A stretch of 64,000 nt of DNA, taken from Nocardia mexicana NBRC 108244 (GTDB lineage Bacteria > Actinomycetota > Actinomycetes > Mycobacteriales > Mycobacteriaceae). The translations under genes were made by a program, and so were the position numbers. Shown here one piece after another: positions 1 to 9,170 of this stretch; positions within the stretch are counted from its first letter, which is position 1; each line of letters starts with the position of its first letter. Under the pieces are notes generated by a model. It worked only from the letters and a program-made list of their open reading frames with translations. It ran no database searches and had not been told where the DNA came from. The stretch covers positions 1-64,000 of the forward strand of contig NZ_BDBV01000021.1 in assembly GCF_001613165.1 (NCBI RefSeq), given 5' to 3'.

Positions 1-147
1 CGCGGACAATCCCCCCGTCCGGTAATCCGCGAGAAGCGCGCCACCGCAGGTGGGGGTGGATGGGAAGATCAATCGCATGAGGGAACGCGAGCGAACGAGG
101 GATACGGCCGAACGGAATCCGAAGCTCGGCCGGGAGGGGCACGACGG

Positions 148-435
148 GTGAGCGGCCTACGATTCGTCTCGACCGTCGAGGAGCTCGAGGCGCTACCGCT
201 GATGTCGGTGATCATGGCCGCCAAGCCGTCGCGCTCGGTCTTCCAGAAGTGGCTCGACCAGCAGGACCGGACCCCGAAGTGGGTCCGCACGATGAGCAGC
301 GACCGATATACCTCCGAGGAACTGAGCGTGGGCCCCTTCCCGCTGTCCGCGCCGCAGCAGTTCCGGTTCGTCGTGCTCTACGACCCCGCGGTGCACGGGC
401 ACCCGAACGACTGGGAGCCCACCGCCTCCGCGTGA
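148..435 (+). CDS. conserved hypothetical protein, 95 aa
   Basis: I do not recognise a family. It is a small soluble protein with no signal peptide or membrane segment, rich in charged and aromatic residues. The start chosen is GTG at 148 because a strong ribosome site, GGGAGGGG at 132-139, lies 8 nt upstream. The gene converges on the NYN-domain gene with only 5 nt between the stops. The 147 nt before it hold no gene I can support. Existence is fairly sure from the ribosome site and spacing; function is unknown. Confidence 0.6.
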   Translation: MSGLRFVSTVEELEALPLMSVIMAAKPSRSVFQKWLDQQDRTPKWVRTMSSDRYTSEELSVGPFPLSAPQQFRFVVLYDPAVHGHPNDWEPTASA

Positions 436-440
436 TCGGG

Positions 441-815
441 TCAGGGCTCGAGGCGGTCCAGCAGCCAGCGCGGTCCGACCGTCTGCGCGCCGAGCGCCTC
501 GACCCGGGCGCGCAGCCCGCGATCCGCGGTCACGACGGTGACCGGCGGCCCGGCGGCGGCCACCTCGGCGACTATGGCGTCGTCCCCGGACCCCTCCGCC
601 GACACCACGCGCAGGGTGTCGAATTCGCCGCCGGACGGGGCGGCGGCCTTCGCCGCACCCTCGAGGACGACGACGATGTCCCCGAGATGTTCGGCCGTGC
701 TCAGCCGCAGGAGCAGTCGCCGCGCCGCGCCCGCGCGATCGCGCCACCAGCCGTCGGGGCGCGAACCGACGACATTGGCCGCGTCCACGACGATCAGCGG
801 GTCGCCATCCTGCAC
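441..815 (-). CDS. NYN/PIN-like domain protein (putative nuclease)
   Basis: The 124-aa protein looks like a single NYN domain, a PIN-type RNase fold. The first strand ends in VVDAANV (Asp11, Asn14), a second acidic patch GSGDD lies at 75-79, and VVTADRG places Asp98 in the third conserved position; together these would form the metal site. Actinobacterial homologues are often called NTP pyrophosphohydrolase-like, a label with little support from these motifs. It starts at GTG (813-815) and is divergent from the acetyltransferase 60 nt away. The fold is a family inference; substrate is unknown. Confidence 0.7.
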   Translation of the reverse strand: MQDGDPLIVVDAANVVGSRPDGWWRDRAGAARRLLLRLSTAEHLGDIVVVLEGAAKAAAPSGGEFDTLRVVSAEGSGDDAIVAEVAAAGPPVTVVTADRGLRARVEALGAQTVGPRWLLDRLEP

Positions 816-875
816 GTCCGAATCTCCTTCCGTCGCACCGAAGATATCCGCCCGCGGGTGTGAGAGGTTGGATGC

Positions 876-1430
876 GTGTCATTGCAGCAGGCCGTGCCCG
901 GCGAGGTCGGCCGTAATCCGGTCGTCCGGATCGTCCCGCTGAGCGGTCCGATCTTCGACGCGCTCACCGCGGGCGATCTGGCGGCGGCGAATGCGCTCAG
1001 CCCGGTGCCGCTGACCGCGTACTTCACGGATCCGGTCTGGCATCGGGTGTGGGCGTGGCGCGGTAGGCAGGCGCGGGAGGATCCGGCCTGCGCGGCCTGG
1101 GTCACCGGCGCCGTCGTCGACGTGCCGCGGCAGCTCACCGTGGGGATGGCCGGTTATCACGCACCGCCGGACAGCACGGGGACGGTGGAGGTCGGCTATG
1201 CCATCGATCCGGCACACCGGCGTCGCGGCTATGCGCGCGCGGCCCTGGAGGCGCTGTTGCGGCGCGCGGGGGAGGATCCGCAGATACGGACGGTCCGGGC
1301 ATCGATCAGCCCTCGCAATACCGCTTCCTATCGGCTGGCCTCGCGGTACGGCCTGGTCGAGATCGGGCGCCAGTGGGACGAGGAGGACGGTCTGGAGATC
1401 ATCTACGAGGTCCTCGGGCGCACGCCCTAG
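876..1430 (+). CDS. GNAT family N-acetyltransferase
   Basis: A 184-aa protein with the GNAT acetyl-CoA site near residues 113-125: a run AHRRRGYARAAL fits the R/Q-x-x-G-x-G/A phosphate loop, preceded by a beta strand VEVGYAIDP and followed by a helix. The C-terminal strands (about 140-170) include the typical N-x-x-S-x-R-L motif as NTASYRLASRYG. It would transfer an acetyl group to an amine or a protein N-terminus; the substrate cannot be read. The GTG at 876 is taken as start. A small DUF1059-like gene follows after 42 nt in the same direction. Confidence 0.85.
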   Translation: MSLQQAVPGEVGRNPVVRIVPLSGPIFDALTAGDLAAANALSPVPLTAYFTDPVWHRVWAWRGRQAREDPACAAWVTGAVVDVPRQLTVGMAGYHAPPDSTGTVEVGYAIDPAHRRRGYARAALEALLRRAGEDPQIRTVRASISPRNTASYRLASRYGLVEIGRQWDEEDGLEIIYEVLGRTP

Positions 1431-1472
1431 CCCGCCCCTCTAGACTCGCGAAGAAGAAGGAAGGACAAGCTG

Positions 1473-1619
1473 ATGAAGCGAAACCTGAACTGCCCCTGCG
1501 GAGAAGCCATCGTCGGGACCGACGAGGACGATCTGGTGGAGAAGACGCAGGCCCACCTGGCCGCGAACCATCCGGGGCACGAGTACTCCCGCGACGAGAT
1601 CCTGTTCATCGCCTACTGA
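1473..1619 (+). CDS. DUF1059-like small metal-binding protein, 48 aa
   Basis: A very short gene. The 48-residue product begins MKRNLNCPCGEAI and continues to a pair of histidines in NHPGHEYS, the pattern of DUF1059 proteins: N-terminal CxCG and a C-terminal H-x3-H, probably binding one metal ion. A purine-rich stretch, AAGAAGGAAGGA (1453-1464), serves as ribosome site 8 nt before ATG 1473. Codon bias agrees with neighbouring genes. Role unknown; members often sit near stress genes. Confidence 0.75.
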   Translation: MKRNLNCPCGEAIVGTDEDDLVEKTQAHLAANHPGHEYSRDEILFIAY

Positions 1620-1683
1620 TCGGGGCGGTCGGGGTTGCGCTCCGGCGCAGCCGTTCCGCGCGGTCACCTAGGGTTGCTGTCTT

Positions 1684-2748
1684 GTGATGGATTACGCGAC
1701 GGTGTTCGACCGTGTTCGGGGCTCGCTGCTGGGCGGGGCCATCGGTGACGCGCTCGGGTGGCCGATCGAGTTCGTGCAGCTGCCGAAGATCCGGGAGCGG
1801 TACGGCGCCGACGGGGTGACGGGATTCCTCCCGCAGTCCGATCCGTCTGCGCCGCAACAGATCACCGACGACACTCAGATGACGCTGTTCACGGCCGAAG
1901 GGCTGCTGCGGGCCGCGCCGGGTGCGGATCCGATCCCGGCCCTGCAACGCGCCTACCTGCGCTGGCTCTACACCCAGGACCAAGAGGGCCCCGAGCCCGG
2001 CGGTTGGCTGATCGGCCTGCGGTTTCTGCACGCCGTCCGCGCACCCGGAAATGCGTGCATGTCGGGCCTGCGGCGGCAGGCGCGGGAATTCCTGGCGCCG
2101 AGCCCGCTCGGGCAGGAGGGGCCGGTGAATCCGGGATCGAAGGGCTGCGGCACCGTGATGCGGTCCGCGCCGTTCGGATTGATCGGGATGGGGCCCGATC
2201 ACGCCTTCTCCGTGGCCGCGCGGGCCGCGCAACTGACCCACGGGCATCCGACGGGATACTTCGCGGCGGGGGCGTTCGCGGCGCTGGTCGACCGCGTGGT
2301 GAACGGTGTCGAACTGCCGGATGCGGTGCGGCAGACCATGTCTCAGCTCGCGGTGTTCCCCGCGGCGGGTGAAGCCGTGGCCGCGTTGAGCCGGGCGGTC
2401 GAGCTGTCGGAACAGGAGGTCGCGCCCGAGCGGGTCGAGCAGGTCGGCGCGGGTTGGATCGCCGAGGAATGCCTGGCCGTCGCGGTGTACTGCGCCCTGC
2501 ACGCGGTCCGGACCGGCGACGTGCGTGCCGCACTCCTGTTGTCGGTCAACCACTCCGGCGATTCGGACTCCACCGGCGCGGTAGCGGGCAACCTCCTCGG
2601 CGCCATGTACGGCGTCGCCGCCCTACCCCGCGACTGGGCCGTCGCGGTCGAGGGCCGCGACACCCTCATCCAGGTAGCCGACGACCTCGTCACCACCTTC
2701 GCGTCGGGTGACCGCTCCGCTCTGGGGTCCAGGTACCCGATCGACTAG
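1684..2748 (+). CDS. ADP-ribosylglycohydrolase family protein
   Basis: The 354-aa product matches the DraG/ARH family, which removes ADP-ribose from proteins or small molecules using two Mg ions. Visible signatures are GGAIGDALG at 17-25, TDDTQMT at 61-67 (first metal ligands) and, in the last quarter, NHSGDSDSTGAVAGNLLG (second metal ligands). Full length for the family. It may start at GTG 1684 or ATG 1687; no strong ribosome site separates the two. It stands alone; a minisatellite lies just after its stop. I see no cognate ADP-ribosyltransferase in the window. Confidence 0.88.
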   Translation: MMDYATVFDRVRGSLLGGAIGDALGWPIEFVQLPKIRERYGADGVTGFLPQSDPSAPQQITDDTQMTLFTAEGLLRAAPGADPIPALQRAYLRWLYTQDQEGPEPGGWLIGLRFLHAVRAPGNACMSGLRRQAREFLAPSPLGQEGPVNPGSKGCGTVMRSAPFGLIGMGPDHAFSVAARAAQLTHGHPTGYFAAGAFAALVDRVVNGVELPDAVRQTMSQLAVFPAAGEAVAALSRAVELSEQEVAPERVEQVGAGWIAEECLAVAVYCALHAVRTGDVRAALLLSVNHSGDSDSTGAVAGNLLGAMYGVAALPRDWAVAVEGRDTLIQVADDLVTTFASGDRSALGSRYPID

Positions 2749-2760
2749 CCCCGGCGAAAA

Positions 2761-2856
2761 GCATGCCGGGGATATGGGGTTGAGCATGCCGGGGATGTGG
2801 GAGAGCATGCCGGAGATGTGGGAGAGCATGCCGGGGATGTGAGAAAGCATGCCGGG
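2761..2856. repeat. tandem minisatellite, ~21-bp unit, 4.5 copies
   Basis: Units start at 2761, 2784, 2805, 2826 and 2847 (the last one partial). The consensus is GCATGCCGGGGATGTGGGAG plus A; the first copy is 23 bp, the next three are exactly 21 bp and differ at one to three bases. An inverted copy of the core (CCGGCATGC) follows near 2888. The array fills the gap between two convergent genes. Read on the minus strand it has an open frame encoding a degenerate GMLSHIP repeat, which I take as a by-product of the 21-bp period and not as a gene. Confidence 0.85.
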
Positions 2857-2928
2857 TGAGGTCGGACGCGTTGCCCCTCAGTATTTCCGGCATGCTCTTG
2901 GCCGGAATCCACAGGGACCTGCAACGTA

Positions 2929-3573
2929 TTACGTGGTCAGGCCCGCGTCGCGGGCTAGCATGGCGGCTTGGACTCGGGAGCGTAGGTCCAGTTTGGCGAG
3001 GACTCGGGAGACGTGGGTTTTCACCGTTGCCTCGCTGATCGAGAGGCGGCGGGCTATCTGCTGGTTGGACAGGCCCTCGCCGAGGCAGGTCAGGACGTCG
3101 CGTTCGCGGTCGGTCAGGTCCGCGAGGCCGGCGGGCGGGGTGGACGGGCGCGGTGCGTCGGCGAAGGCGGTGATCACGCGGCGGGTGACGCTCGGCTCGA
3201 GCACGCCGTCCCCGGCGGCGACCAGCCGGACGGCTTCGACCAGCCGCGGCGCCTCGACCGACTTGAGCAGGAATCCGGCCGCCCCGGCGCGCAGCGCCCC
3301 GTACACGTATTCGTCCAGGTCGAACGTCGTGAGCATGAGCACCTGGGCGATGCCCTGTTCGACCAGGTGCCGGGTGGCGTTGATGCCGTCGCGGCCCGGC
3401 ATCCGCACGTCCATGAGCACGACATCCGGGCGCAGCGCCGTGGCCTTGCGCACCGCCGAATCGCCGTCCTCGGCCTCGGCCACGACCTCGATACCCTCGG
3501 CCGCGCCGAGGATCATCGCCAGCCCGACCCGGACCGCCGCGTGATCGTCGGCGAGCAGTACGCGAATGGTCAT
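2929..3573 (-). CDS. NarL/LuxR-type response regulator
   Basis: A 214-aa response regulator. The receiver domain (1-120) has the acidic pocket DD at 9-10, phospho-acceptor Asp55 in LMDVRMPG, Thr near 82-83 and Lys104 in FLLKSV. The LuxR helix-turn-helix covers about 148-205, with LTDRERDVLTCLGEG, SNQQIARRL and ATVKTHVSRVLAKL in order. Its ATG overlaps the stop of the sensor kinase (TCAT on the plus strand, 3570-3573), so the pair is translationally coupled. Targets cannot be read. Confidence 0.93.
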   Translation of the reverse strand: MTIRVLLADDHAAVRVGLAMILGAAEGIEVVAEAEDGDSAVRKATALRPDVVLMDVRMPGRDGINATRHLVEQGIAQVLMLTTFDLDEYVYGALRAGAAGFLLKSVEAPRLVEAVRLVAAGDGVLEPSVTRRVITAFADAPRPSTPPAGLADLTDRERDVLTCLGEGLSNQQIARRLSISEATVKTHVSRVLAKLDLRSRVQAAMLARDAGLTT

Positions 3574-4763
3574 CCGGCCGCCTCCGGCACCGGCAGCTCC
3601 GCACGGACCCGCCAGCCCCCGTCGCAAGGCCCGGCGGTCAGCACGCCGCCGACCGCATGCGCGCGTTCCCGCATGCTGGTCAGGCCTGTGCCGCCGCCCT
3701 CGGCAGCGGTCGCGGCCTCGGCGCGGTCGGACGTCACGTCGATCACCAGCCTCCCGTCGGTTCGGCTCACGCTGACCTCGGCCCGGCTGCCCGGGGCGTG
3801 TTTGACCGCATTGGTGAGTGCCTCCTGCACGATTCGATAGGCGGAAAGATCCAGCGCCGCAGGTAGATTCGGCGCGATATCGAGATTCGCGCGCACGGTC
3901 AGCCCGGCCGCGCGCGCCGAATCCAGCAGCGGTTCCAGATCCGACAGCCGGGCGGGAGCCGTGCGGGGCTCGCTCGTCCCGTCCGACTGCAGCAGCCCGA
4001 TCATCGCCCGCATCTCGGTGAGCGAGGCGACGCTGTTCTCCCGCACGGAGGCCAGCACGGTCCGCATCATGCGCGGGTCGCCGTCCACCATGGACAGCGC
4101 GGCCTCGGATTGGATCGCGATCGCGGACAGATGCCCGGCCACGACGTCGTGCAGGTCGCGCGCCATCCGGGAACGCTCGGCGGTGACCGCGGCCCGGCGG
4201 TCCAGCTCGGCGATCCGCGCGACCTGATCGGCGCGGGCACGTTCGGAGTCGGCGATGGTGCGGTGCGCCCGCACCTCGTTCGCCCACCACACCGGAATCA
4301 GCGGAAACACACCGATTCCCAAGACGGTCAGCAGCCCCTTCCGCCAGTCACCGGTGGCCAGGCCCGCGCCGAGACCGGCCGCGACCACCACCGAACCGGC
4401 CCCGCCGATAATGATCCGATTCGCCCGCAGCGAGCTGTTCAGGGTCGCGCTGTAGAGCAGGTCGCAGAGCACGTACAGCACGCCCAGGCTCCACCCCATC
4501 GGTGCCGCGGCCGCGGTGATCGCCAGCCCGGCGAGCAGACCCGCGATCGGCGCGCGAGTCCGCAGCAGCTGGGCGCAGCAGACCCCGGCCAGCGGCACGA
4601 GATGCGCCCAGCCGGGCACGGACCAGCTGGTGCCGAACCGCACGGTCAGCGGGAGCTGCAGCGCCAGCAGCAGGCTGCCGACCCCGAAACAGGCCAGCGC
4701 CATCAGCCCGTCGCGTCGCCAGGCGGGCCAGTCGCCGAACCTGGGCACCCTCATACCTTCCAT
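3570..4763 (-). CDS. NarL-type sensor histidine kinase
   Basis: About 397 aa. The first 165 residues form roughly five to six membrane segments with no large external loop, so it probably senses a membrane signal. The HisKA_3 helix carries the phosphorylated His205 in MARDLHDVVAGHLSAIA, typical of the DesK/NarX class. The ATPase domain has the N box EALTNAVKH and a G box GGGTGLTSMRERA. Two starts are possible, ATG 4763 and ATG 4754; neither has a clear ribosome site. It precedes the regulator with a 4-nt overlap. Confidence 0.9.
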   Translation of the reverse strand: MEGMRVPRFGDWPAWRRDGLMALACFGVGSLLLALQLPLTVRFGTSWSVPGWAHLVPLAGVCCAQLLRTRAPIAGLLAGLAITAAAAPMGWSLGVLYVLCDLLYSATLNSSLRANRIIIGGAGSVVVAAGLGAGLATGDWRKGLLTVLGIGVFPLIPVWWANEVRAHRTIADSERARADQVARIAELDRRAAVTAERSRMARDLHDVVAGHLSAIAIQSEAALSMVDGDPRMMRTVLASVRENSVASLTEMRAMIGLLQSDGTSEPRTAPARLSDLEPLLDSARAAGLTVRANLDIAPNLPAALDLSAYRIVQEALTNAVKHAPGSRAEVSVSRTDGRLVIDVTSDRAEAATAAEGGGTGLTSMRERAHAVGGVLTAGPCDGGWRVRAELPVPEAAG

Positions 4764-4898
4764 CTCAACACATCCGGCGCCGCGCGGACCTCGGACGAAA
4801 GGTGGAGCGGTCCGGGGCGGGCATCCGACGAAGTGATGACGCGGTGTGCCCCCGATCGCCGACGCACGGCGGGGGCCGTCGGCGCCAGGCTCGACGGT

Positions 4899-5483
4899 AT
4901 GGAGGGGATACTCGACCAGATTCGGACCAACCCGCTCGCGGCGATGATCGCGGCCTGCGAGGTGGGGTTCTGGGTGCTGCTGGCGGCCGGGCTGGCCGCC
5001 CGCTATCTGCTGCGCCTGCGCCGCGTCAGCAACGTGCTGCTGATCAGCACGCCGCTGCTGGACCTCGCGCTGCTTATCGTGACGGTGTTCGACCTCGGCC
5101 GGGGCAGCACCGCCACCGCCGCGCACGGGCTCGGCGCCGCCTACCTGGGCTTCAGTATTGCGTTCGGGCACAGCACGATTCGCTGGGTCGACCAGCGGGT
5201 CAACCACCGGTTCGCCGGGGGACCGCCACCGGTGAAGCCGCCGCCGTCCGGCGATCCCGGGCGGGTTCCCTACGAGTGGCGGGAGTGGGGGAAGTGCCTG
5301 CTCGCCTGGGCCATCGCCTGCACGGTCATGCTGCTGTTGGTGTTCGTGGTCGGCTCGCCCGGCCGCACCGAGCAGCTGTGGACGTGGATGGGCAGGTTGA
5401 CCACGGTGCTGCTGATCTGGCTCGCCGTGGGACCGCTGTGGGCGACGTTCACGCCGCGCCGCGCGAGCAGCGGGCAGTCGTGA
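4899..5483 (+). CDS. predicted integral membrane protein, 194 aa
   Basis: Five hydrophobic segments can be picked out, near residues 14-34, 45-65, 75-95, 132-152 and 165-185, with a proline-rich cytosolic or periplasmic loop (PPPVKPPPSG) near 110. No enzymatic motif is visible and I do not recognise a family. It is divergent from the sensor kinase. ATG 4899 is chosen because it precedes the first hydrophobic segment; an in-frame ATG at 4836 would add 21 residues. Confidence 0.65.
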   Translation: MEGILDQIRTNPLAAMIAACEVGFWVLLAAGLAARYLLRLRRVSNVLLISTPLLDLALLIVTVFDLGRGSTATAAHGLGAAYLGFSIAFGHSTIRWVDQRVNHRFAGGPPPVKPPPSGDPGRVPYEWREWGKCLLAWAIACTVMLLLVFVVGSPGRTEQLWTWMGRLTTVLLIWLAVGPLWATFTPRRASSGQS

Positions 5484-5491
5484 CACACCGA

Positions 5492-7183
5492 TCAGTTCCG
5501 GCCGGAGGTGATGTAGTAGTACATCGGGTCGATCATATCGAGCAGCCGCCGGATCTCGGTGTCGCTGAACCGGTTTCGGCGGCTGATGGTGATCAGCACG
5601 AGATCGTTGATCGCCTCGAGAATGGTCTCGAAGGCGCCGTCCGCCACCTCCGCGTCGTCGGGGCTTCCGTTGTCTCCCAGCGGTTTCGACTGTTCGAGTT
5701 CCGCGCGGGCGCGTGCCGCCCGGTCCCGGAGCACACCGGCGGAGCCGCGCCTGCTGGTGACCTTGGCGGCGTGGTCGTAGAACTGGATGGCGGCCTGGGT
5801 CAGCACGGCCGGGTTCGGGCGCACGAGCGAACCGCCTGCCTGTGCTGGGCTCGGACTGGTTCGCCACTCCTCGTGCAGCGCGAGGGTGCGCGCCTTGGCG
5901 GTGAGGTAGCGGGCGACGAGAATGTCACGGACGCTACCGAATTCGGTGGTCCGCAGCAGATCGCCGGAGGCCTGCTCGTAGTCCGCGATATAGGACACGA
6001 AGGTCTCGGGTTCGGCGGCCGGATCGATGCGGTCGAGGTGCCGCGCGAGGTCGTCGAGGCGTAGCAGCGCCCGGACATTGCCCTCGTGGCGGCGGCGCTC
6101 GTCGTTGGTCGCCGGGAAACATGCCAGCAGGGCCCGCGTCAGCTCGGGCACGCGATCGCCGAAGAGGTCGGCGAACAGGTCCCGGTGGTCGGGGTGGTCG
6201 GCGTAGGCCAGCCGGATTCGGCACAGCCCCGCGATGATGTCGGCGAGTTCCTCGGCGCGCACGCCGTCGCGGGGTTCTCGCGTCGGCGCGGAATCGGGTC
6301 CGCACAGCGCGGGCAGCGTCGTCGCGACGGTCAGCATCGCCTGCATCTCGCGCTCCGGGTCCGCCTCGACGAGCCCGCGGGCATGGTCGGCGTGGAATCG
6401 CGCCAGCTCCCGGTGCAGGTCCCAGCCGAGCGCCGCGGCGAACGACATCTCGGTCTCCTTGATCGACCGGATCCGGCTCAGACCGGTCGGCTCGTAATCG
6501 GGCCTGCGCGACAGCACGGTCTCCGCCGCGGCGGCGGCCTGGGCGCACCGGATGCCGATCATGCAGTCCAGGCGGGACGCGATATCGACCAGGCGCAGCC
6601 CGCGGCGCGCCCAGTCGCGGGCGCTGCGCACGTGCGCCCGGTCGCCGCGCCGGTGGCTGCGCAGATGGCGCGCGGCGAGTTCGGCGGCCCAGTACAGCAT
6701 GTCGGGCCGGTCGTCGCGGGTGGCGGCGGCGTCGAACTGTTCCTCCAGCTGCGTGACGCTGTAGTGCCTGCTGGAGAACCGCGCCTCCCAGCGCGCCGCG
6801 TCGTCGGTCTCGCGGCGGGCGCCCGGCCGGGTGCCGGTGGCCGCCAGTTCGATGATCTCGTCGGGGACGGGCCGGTTCCCGGCGGTCATCGTCTCGACCA
6901 CGGCGGCGGCGAGCGCGCCGATCGTCTTGAAGTGCTTCCACATCGTGGCCTTCGGGATCGGCCCCTCGGTGCCGTCGCGCCGGACGTATCCGCGCGCCGC
7001 CGCGCACACGTCGGCGGTGGTGAGGTGGGCGATCGAACCGTCCGGGCCGGGCTCGGCGATTCTCGCGGTCATGACCTGTTCCGCGGCCGCGACGATCATC
7101 GCCTGCGTGCGTTCCTCGAGCGCACGCCCGCTGCGCTGCTGATATGTCGGCGCCTCGCCGCGCTGCATTGCTGTAGACGACAC
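5492..7183 (-). CDS. large TetR-like regulator, ~563 aa
   Basis: The N-terminal 100 residues look like a TetR DNA-binding domain: a helix [16 protein letters not shown], then a helix-turn-helix ending [20 protein letters not shown]. An insert of about 10-15 residues separates the helices. The rest, about 450 residues, is helical, rich in Arg and Ala, and unlike a normal TetR ligand domain, which makes the protein twice the family's usual 200 aa. It may start at GTG 7183 or ATG 7168. It is divergent from the carboxylase gene, with an inverted repeat between them. Regulation of that neighbour is inferred from position. Confidence 0.7.
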   Translation of the reverse strand: MSSTAMQRGEAPTYQQRSGRALEERTQAMIVAAAEQVMTARIAEPGPDGSIAHLTTADVCAAARGYVRRDGTEGPIPKATMWKHFKTIGALAAAVVETMTAGNRPVPDEIIELAATGTRPGARRETDDAARWEARFSSRHYSVTQLEEQFDAAATRDDRPDMLYWAAELAARHLRSHRRGDRAHVRSARDWARRGLRLVDIASRLDCMIGIRCAQAAAAAETVLSRRPDYEPTGLSRIRSIKETEMSFAAALGWDLHRELARFHADHARGLVEADPEREMQAMLTVATTLPALCGPDSAPTREPRDGVRAEELADIIAGLCRIRLAYADHPDHRDLFADLFGDRVPELTRALLACFPATNDERRRHEGNVRALLRLDDLARHLDRIDPAAEPETFVSYIADYEQASGDLLRTTEFGSVRDILVARYLTAKARTLALHEEWRTSPSPAQAGGSLVRPNPAVLTQAAIQFYDHAAKVTSRRGSAGVLRDRAARARAELEQSKPLGDNGSPDDAEVADGAFETILEAINDLVLITISRRNRFSDTEIRRLLDMIDPMYYYITSGRN

Positions 7184-7201
7184 GCTCGCGAGTCTATTGC
7201 A

Positions 7202-7219
7202 GTGCACATCGTTGTGTAC
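7202..7219. promoter_or_regulatory. imperfect inverted repeat, candidate operator
   Basis: GTGCACA-TCGT-TGTGTAC (7+4+7, one mismatch) lies in the 106-bp gap between the TetR-like gene and the carboxylase gene. Position and symmetry fit a regulator site controlling both; binding is inference. Confidence 0.45.
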
Positions 7220-7289
7220 TCGTCTATTCCTACTAGTGTCGATTGGAAGCGTAATCGGCAATCCCGCAGCAACGAGGAGGATCGACCCT

Positions 7290-8837
7290 TTGGAGACGAC
7301 GACCGCGGCGAAGCTGAAGCTGCTGCGCGAGCATCTCGCGTCGGCGCGGGAACCGGCCGGGGCGGCAGGTGTCGCCAAGCGCGCCGCGAAGGGTATTCCC
7401 AGTCCCCGCGAACGTATCGACATGCTGCTCGACGCGGGGAGTTTCCTCGAGATCGGCGCGCTGGTGAAGCAGCCCGGCGCCACCGACGCACTGTACGGCG
7501 ACGGCGTGGTCACCGGGCGCGGGACCGTCGACGGGCGGCCGGTGGTGGTGATCGCGCACGACCAGACGGTGTTCGGCGGTTCGGTGGGGGAGATGTTCGG
7601 GCGGAAGGTCGCCCGGGCGATGGATTTCGCCGCCGACGTCGGCTGCCCGTTCATCGCGATCAACGACTCCGGCGGCGCCCGGGTGCAGGACGCGGTGACC
7701 TCGCTCGCCTGGTACGCGGCCATGAGCCGACGGCAGCTGCGGTTGTCCGGCGTGGTGCCGCAGGTCTCGGTGATGCTCGGCAAATGCGCTGCGGGAGCGG
7801 TGTATTCACCGATCAACACCGATGTGCTGATCGCCACCGAGTCGGCGCACATGTTCGTCACCGGACCCGAGATCATCCGCGAGACCACCGGCGAGGAGGT
7901 CACCCTCGACGAGCTGGGCGGGGCCTACAACCAGGCCCAGAACGGCAATATCCACCATGTCGCGGCGGACGAGCGGGCCGCATTCGACTGGGCGCGTGCG
8001 TATTTGAGCTATCTGCCGTCGAACTGCTTCGAGCAGGTGCCCGTGGTCAATCCCGGGCTCGAACCCGAGATCACCGATACCGACCGGGAACTCGACTCGA
8101 TCATCCCCGACTCCGACCGCGCCGGATACGACATGTACGACGTCCTGGTGCGCATCTTCGACGACGGTGAGTTCCACGAGGTCGGCGACGGCGCCGCGCG
8201 CAATATGATCACCGGATTCGCGCGGGTGGACGGGCGCAGCGTCGGCGTCGTCGCCAATCAGCCGTTGGTGTCCAGCGGGGCCATCGACGCCCGGGCCTCG
8301 GACAAGGCCGCGCATTTCATCCGCCTCTGCGACGGGTTCGGGATTCCCCTGATCTTCGTCGTCGACACCCCGGGCGTGCTGCCCGGCGTCGAGGAGGAGA
8401 AGATCGGCGTCATCAAGCGCGGCGGCCGGTTCTTCTACGCGGTGGTCGAGGCGACCGTCCCGATCGTCACCGTCGTGGTGCGCAAGGCCTACGGCGGCGG
8501 TTACGCGGTGATGGGCTGCAAGCAACTCGGCGGCGACGTCAACCTCGCCTGGCCCACCGCCCGCATCGCGGTCATGGGCGGCGAGGCGGCCGTCAGCCTC
8601 ACCCAGCGCCGCCAGCTCGCGGCCGTCCCCGACGAGGACCGCCCCGCCCTGCGCCAGCAGATGATCGACTTCTACAACGCCACCGTCGCCACCCCCTGGG
8701 TCGCCGCCGAACGCGGCTACATCGACGCGGTCATCCAACCCGCCGACACCCGCCTGGAAATCCGCAAGGCCCTCCACCTCCTCCGCGACAAAACCGCCCG
8801 CCACGACCCCCGCAAACACCACCTCATGCCCCTGTAG
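7290..8837 (+). CDS. acyl-CoA carboxylase beta subunit (carboxyltransferase)
   Basis: A 515-aa biotin-dependent carboxyltransferase of the PccB/AccD type, which moves CO2 from carboxybiotin to acetyl-, propionyl- or a longer acyl-CoA to give malonyl-type units for fatty and mycolic acid synthesis. The acyl-CoA half shows [13 protein letters not shown] and [11 protein letters not shown]; the biotin half shows [13 protein letters not shown] and [11 protein letters not shown], the oxyanion glycine loops. The start is TTG 7290, with GAGGAGG at 7274-7280 exactly 9 nt upstream. No alpha subunit is next to it; a shared one elsewhere must serve. Acyl specificity cannot be read. Confidence 0.92.
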   Translation: METTTAAKLKLLREHLASAREPAGAAGVAKRAAKGIPSPRERIDMLLDAGSFLEIGALVKQPGATDALYGDGVVTGRGTVDGRPVVVIAHDQTVFGGSVGEMFGRKVARAMDFAADVGCPFIAINDSGGARVQDAVTSLAWYAAMSRRQLRLSGVVPQVSVMLGKCAAGAVYSPINTDVLIATESAHMFVTGPEIIRETTGEEVTLDELGGAYNQAQNGNIHHVAADERAAFDWARAYLSYLPSNCFEQVPVVNPGLEPEITDTDRELDSIIPDSDRAGYDMYDVLVRIFDDGEFHEVGDGAARNMITGFARVDGRSVGVVANQPLVSSGAIDARASDKAAHFIRLCDGFGIPLIFVVDTPGVLPGVEEEKIGVIKRGGRFFYAVVEATVPIVTVVVRKAYGGGYAVMGCKQLGGDVNLAWPTARIAVMGGEAAVSLTQRRQLAAVPDEDRPALRQQMIDFYNATVATPWVAAERGYIDAVIQPADTRLEIRKALHLLRDKTARHDPRKHHLMPL

Positions 8838-8932
8838 GAACCTCACACCCCACCGAAAGTCGGTGTGCGCCAAGCGAATCAGTCCGTGGCGCCGGTATCG
8901 ACCGCGTGGGCGGCGTTGTGGTGGGTAACTCG

Positions 8933-8959
8933 TTGGCTGGCTGGGTGGGTGGCTGTTAT
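8933..8959 (+). promoter_or_regulatory. candidate promoter of the efflux gene
   Basis: TTGGCT (8933-8938) and TGTTAT (8954-8959) are 15 bp apart. A transcript starting about 7 nt after the -10 would begin at or very near GTG 8969, making the leader ORF leaderless. The assignment is by eye. Confidence 0.4.
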
Positions 8960-8968
8960 GGTGCGGGG

Positions 8969-8998
8969 GTGAATTCTCCGGAGTCGTCCAGACTGTAG
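8969..8998 (+). CDS. putative 9-codon leader peptide of the efflux gene
   Basis: GTG followed by eight sense codons and TAG would encode MNSPESSRL. The leader itself contains TCTCCGGA (8975-8982), the exact complement of the downstream ribosome site TCCGGAGA (9157-9164), and a second near copy TCTCCGG lies at 9038-9044. Chloramphenicol-type efflux genes of actinobacteria and Gram-negatives are known to be induced through short leader peptides on which drug-stalled ribosomes change the mRNA fold, so the arrangement suggests such an attenuator. No translation evidence is available. Confidence 0.45.
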   Translation: MNSPESSRL

Positions 8999-9132
8999 CC
9001 GCTCGGTTTCGGGCCGGGCGGCGTTGTGGGTGCGTGTTCTCCGGTTGTGAACGGCCGGGGCGTATTTCGTAACGCCGGACGATGTCGAATTCTTGCTGCC
9101 GGGGCGTGGTGTGCCCGGTGTGCATTCCGTTC

Positions 9133-9164
9133 GGGCGCCGTGTCGGCGCCCTCACATCCGGAGA
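9133..9164 (+). promoter_or_regulatory. leader hairpin and sequestrable ribosome site
   Basis: A perfect 8-bp stem with a 3-nt loop (GGGCGCCG-TGT-CGGCGCCC, 9133-9151) stands 6 nt before the ribosome site TCCGGAGA (9157-9164), which is 6 nt from ATG 9171. The ribosome site is complementary to two upstream elements, 8975-8982 and 9038-9044. Alternative folding could hide or expose it. Confidence 0.55.
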
Positions 9165-9170
9165 TTTTCT

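Noticed and set aside
2623..2850. Minus-strand ORF encoding a GMLSHIP repeat peptide
   Set aside because: The frame is open only because the 21-bp repeat is a multiple of three and lacks stops; no ribosome site or domain.
3570..5867. Very long minus-strand frame through the sensor kinase and the membrane-protein gene
   Set aside because: Only the part from about 4763 downward resembles a protein; the upstream extension is Arg/Gly/Pro-rich shadow of the opposite-strand gene.
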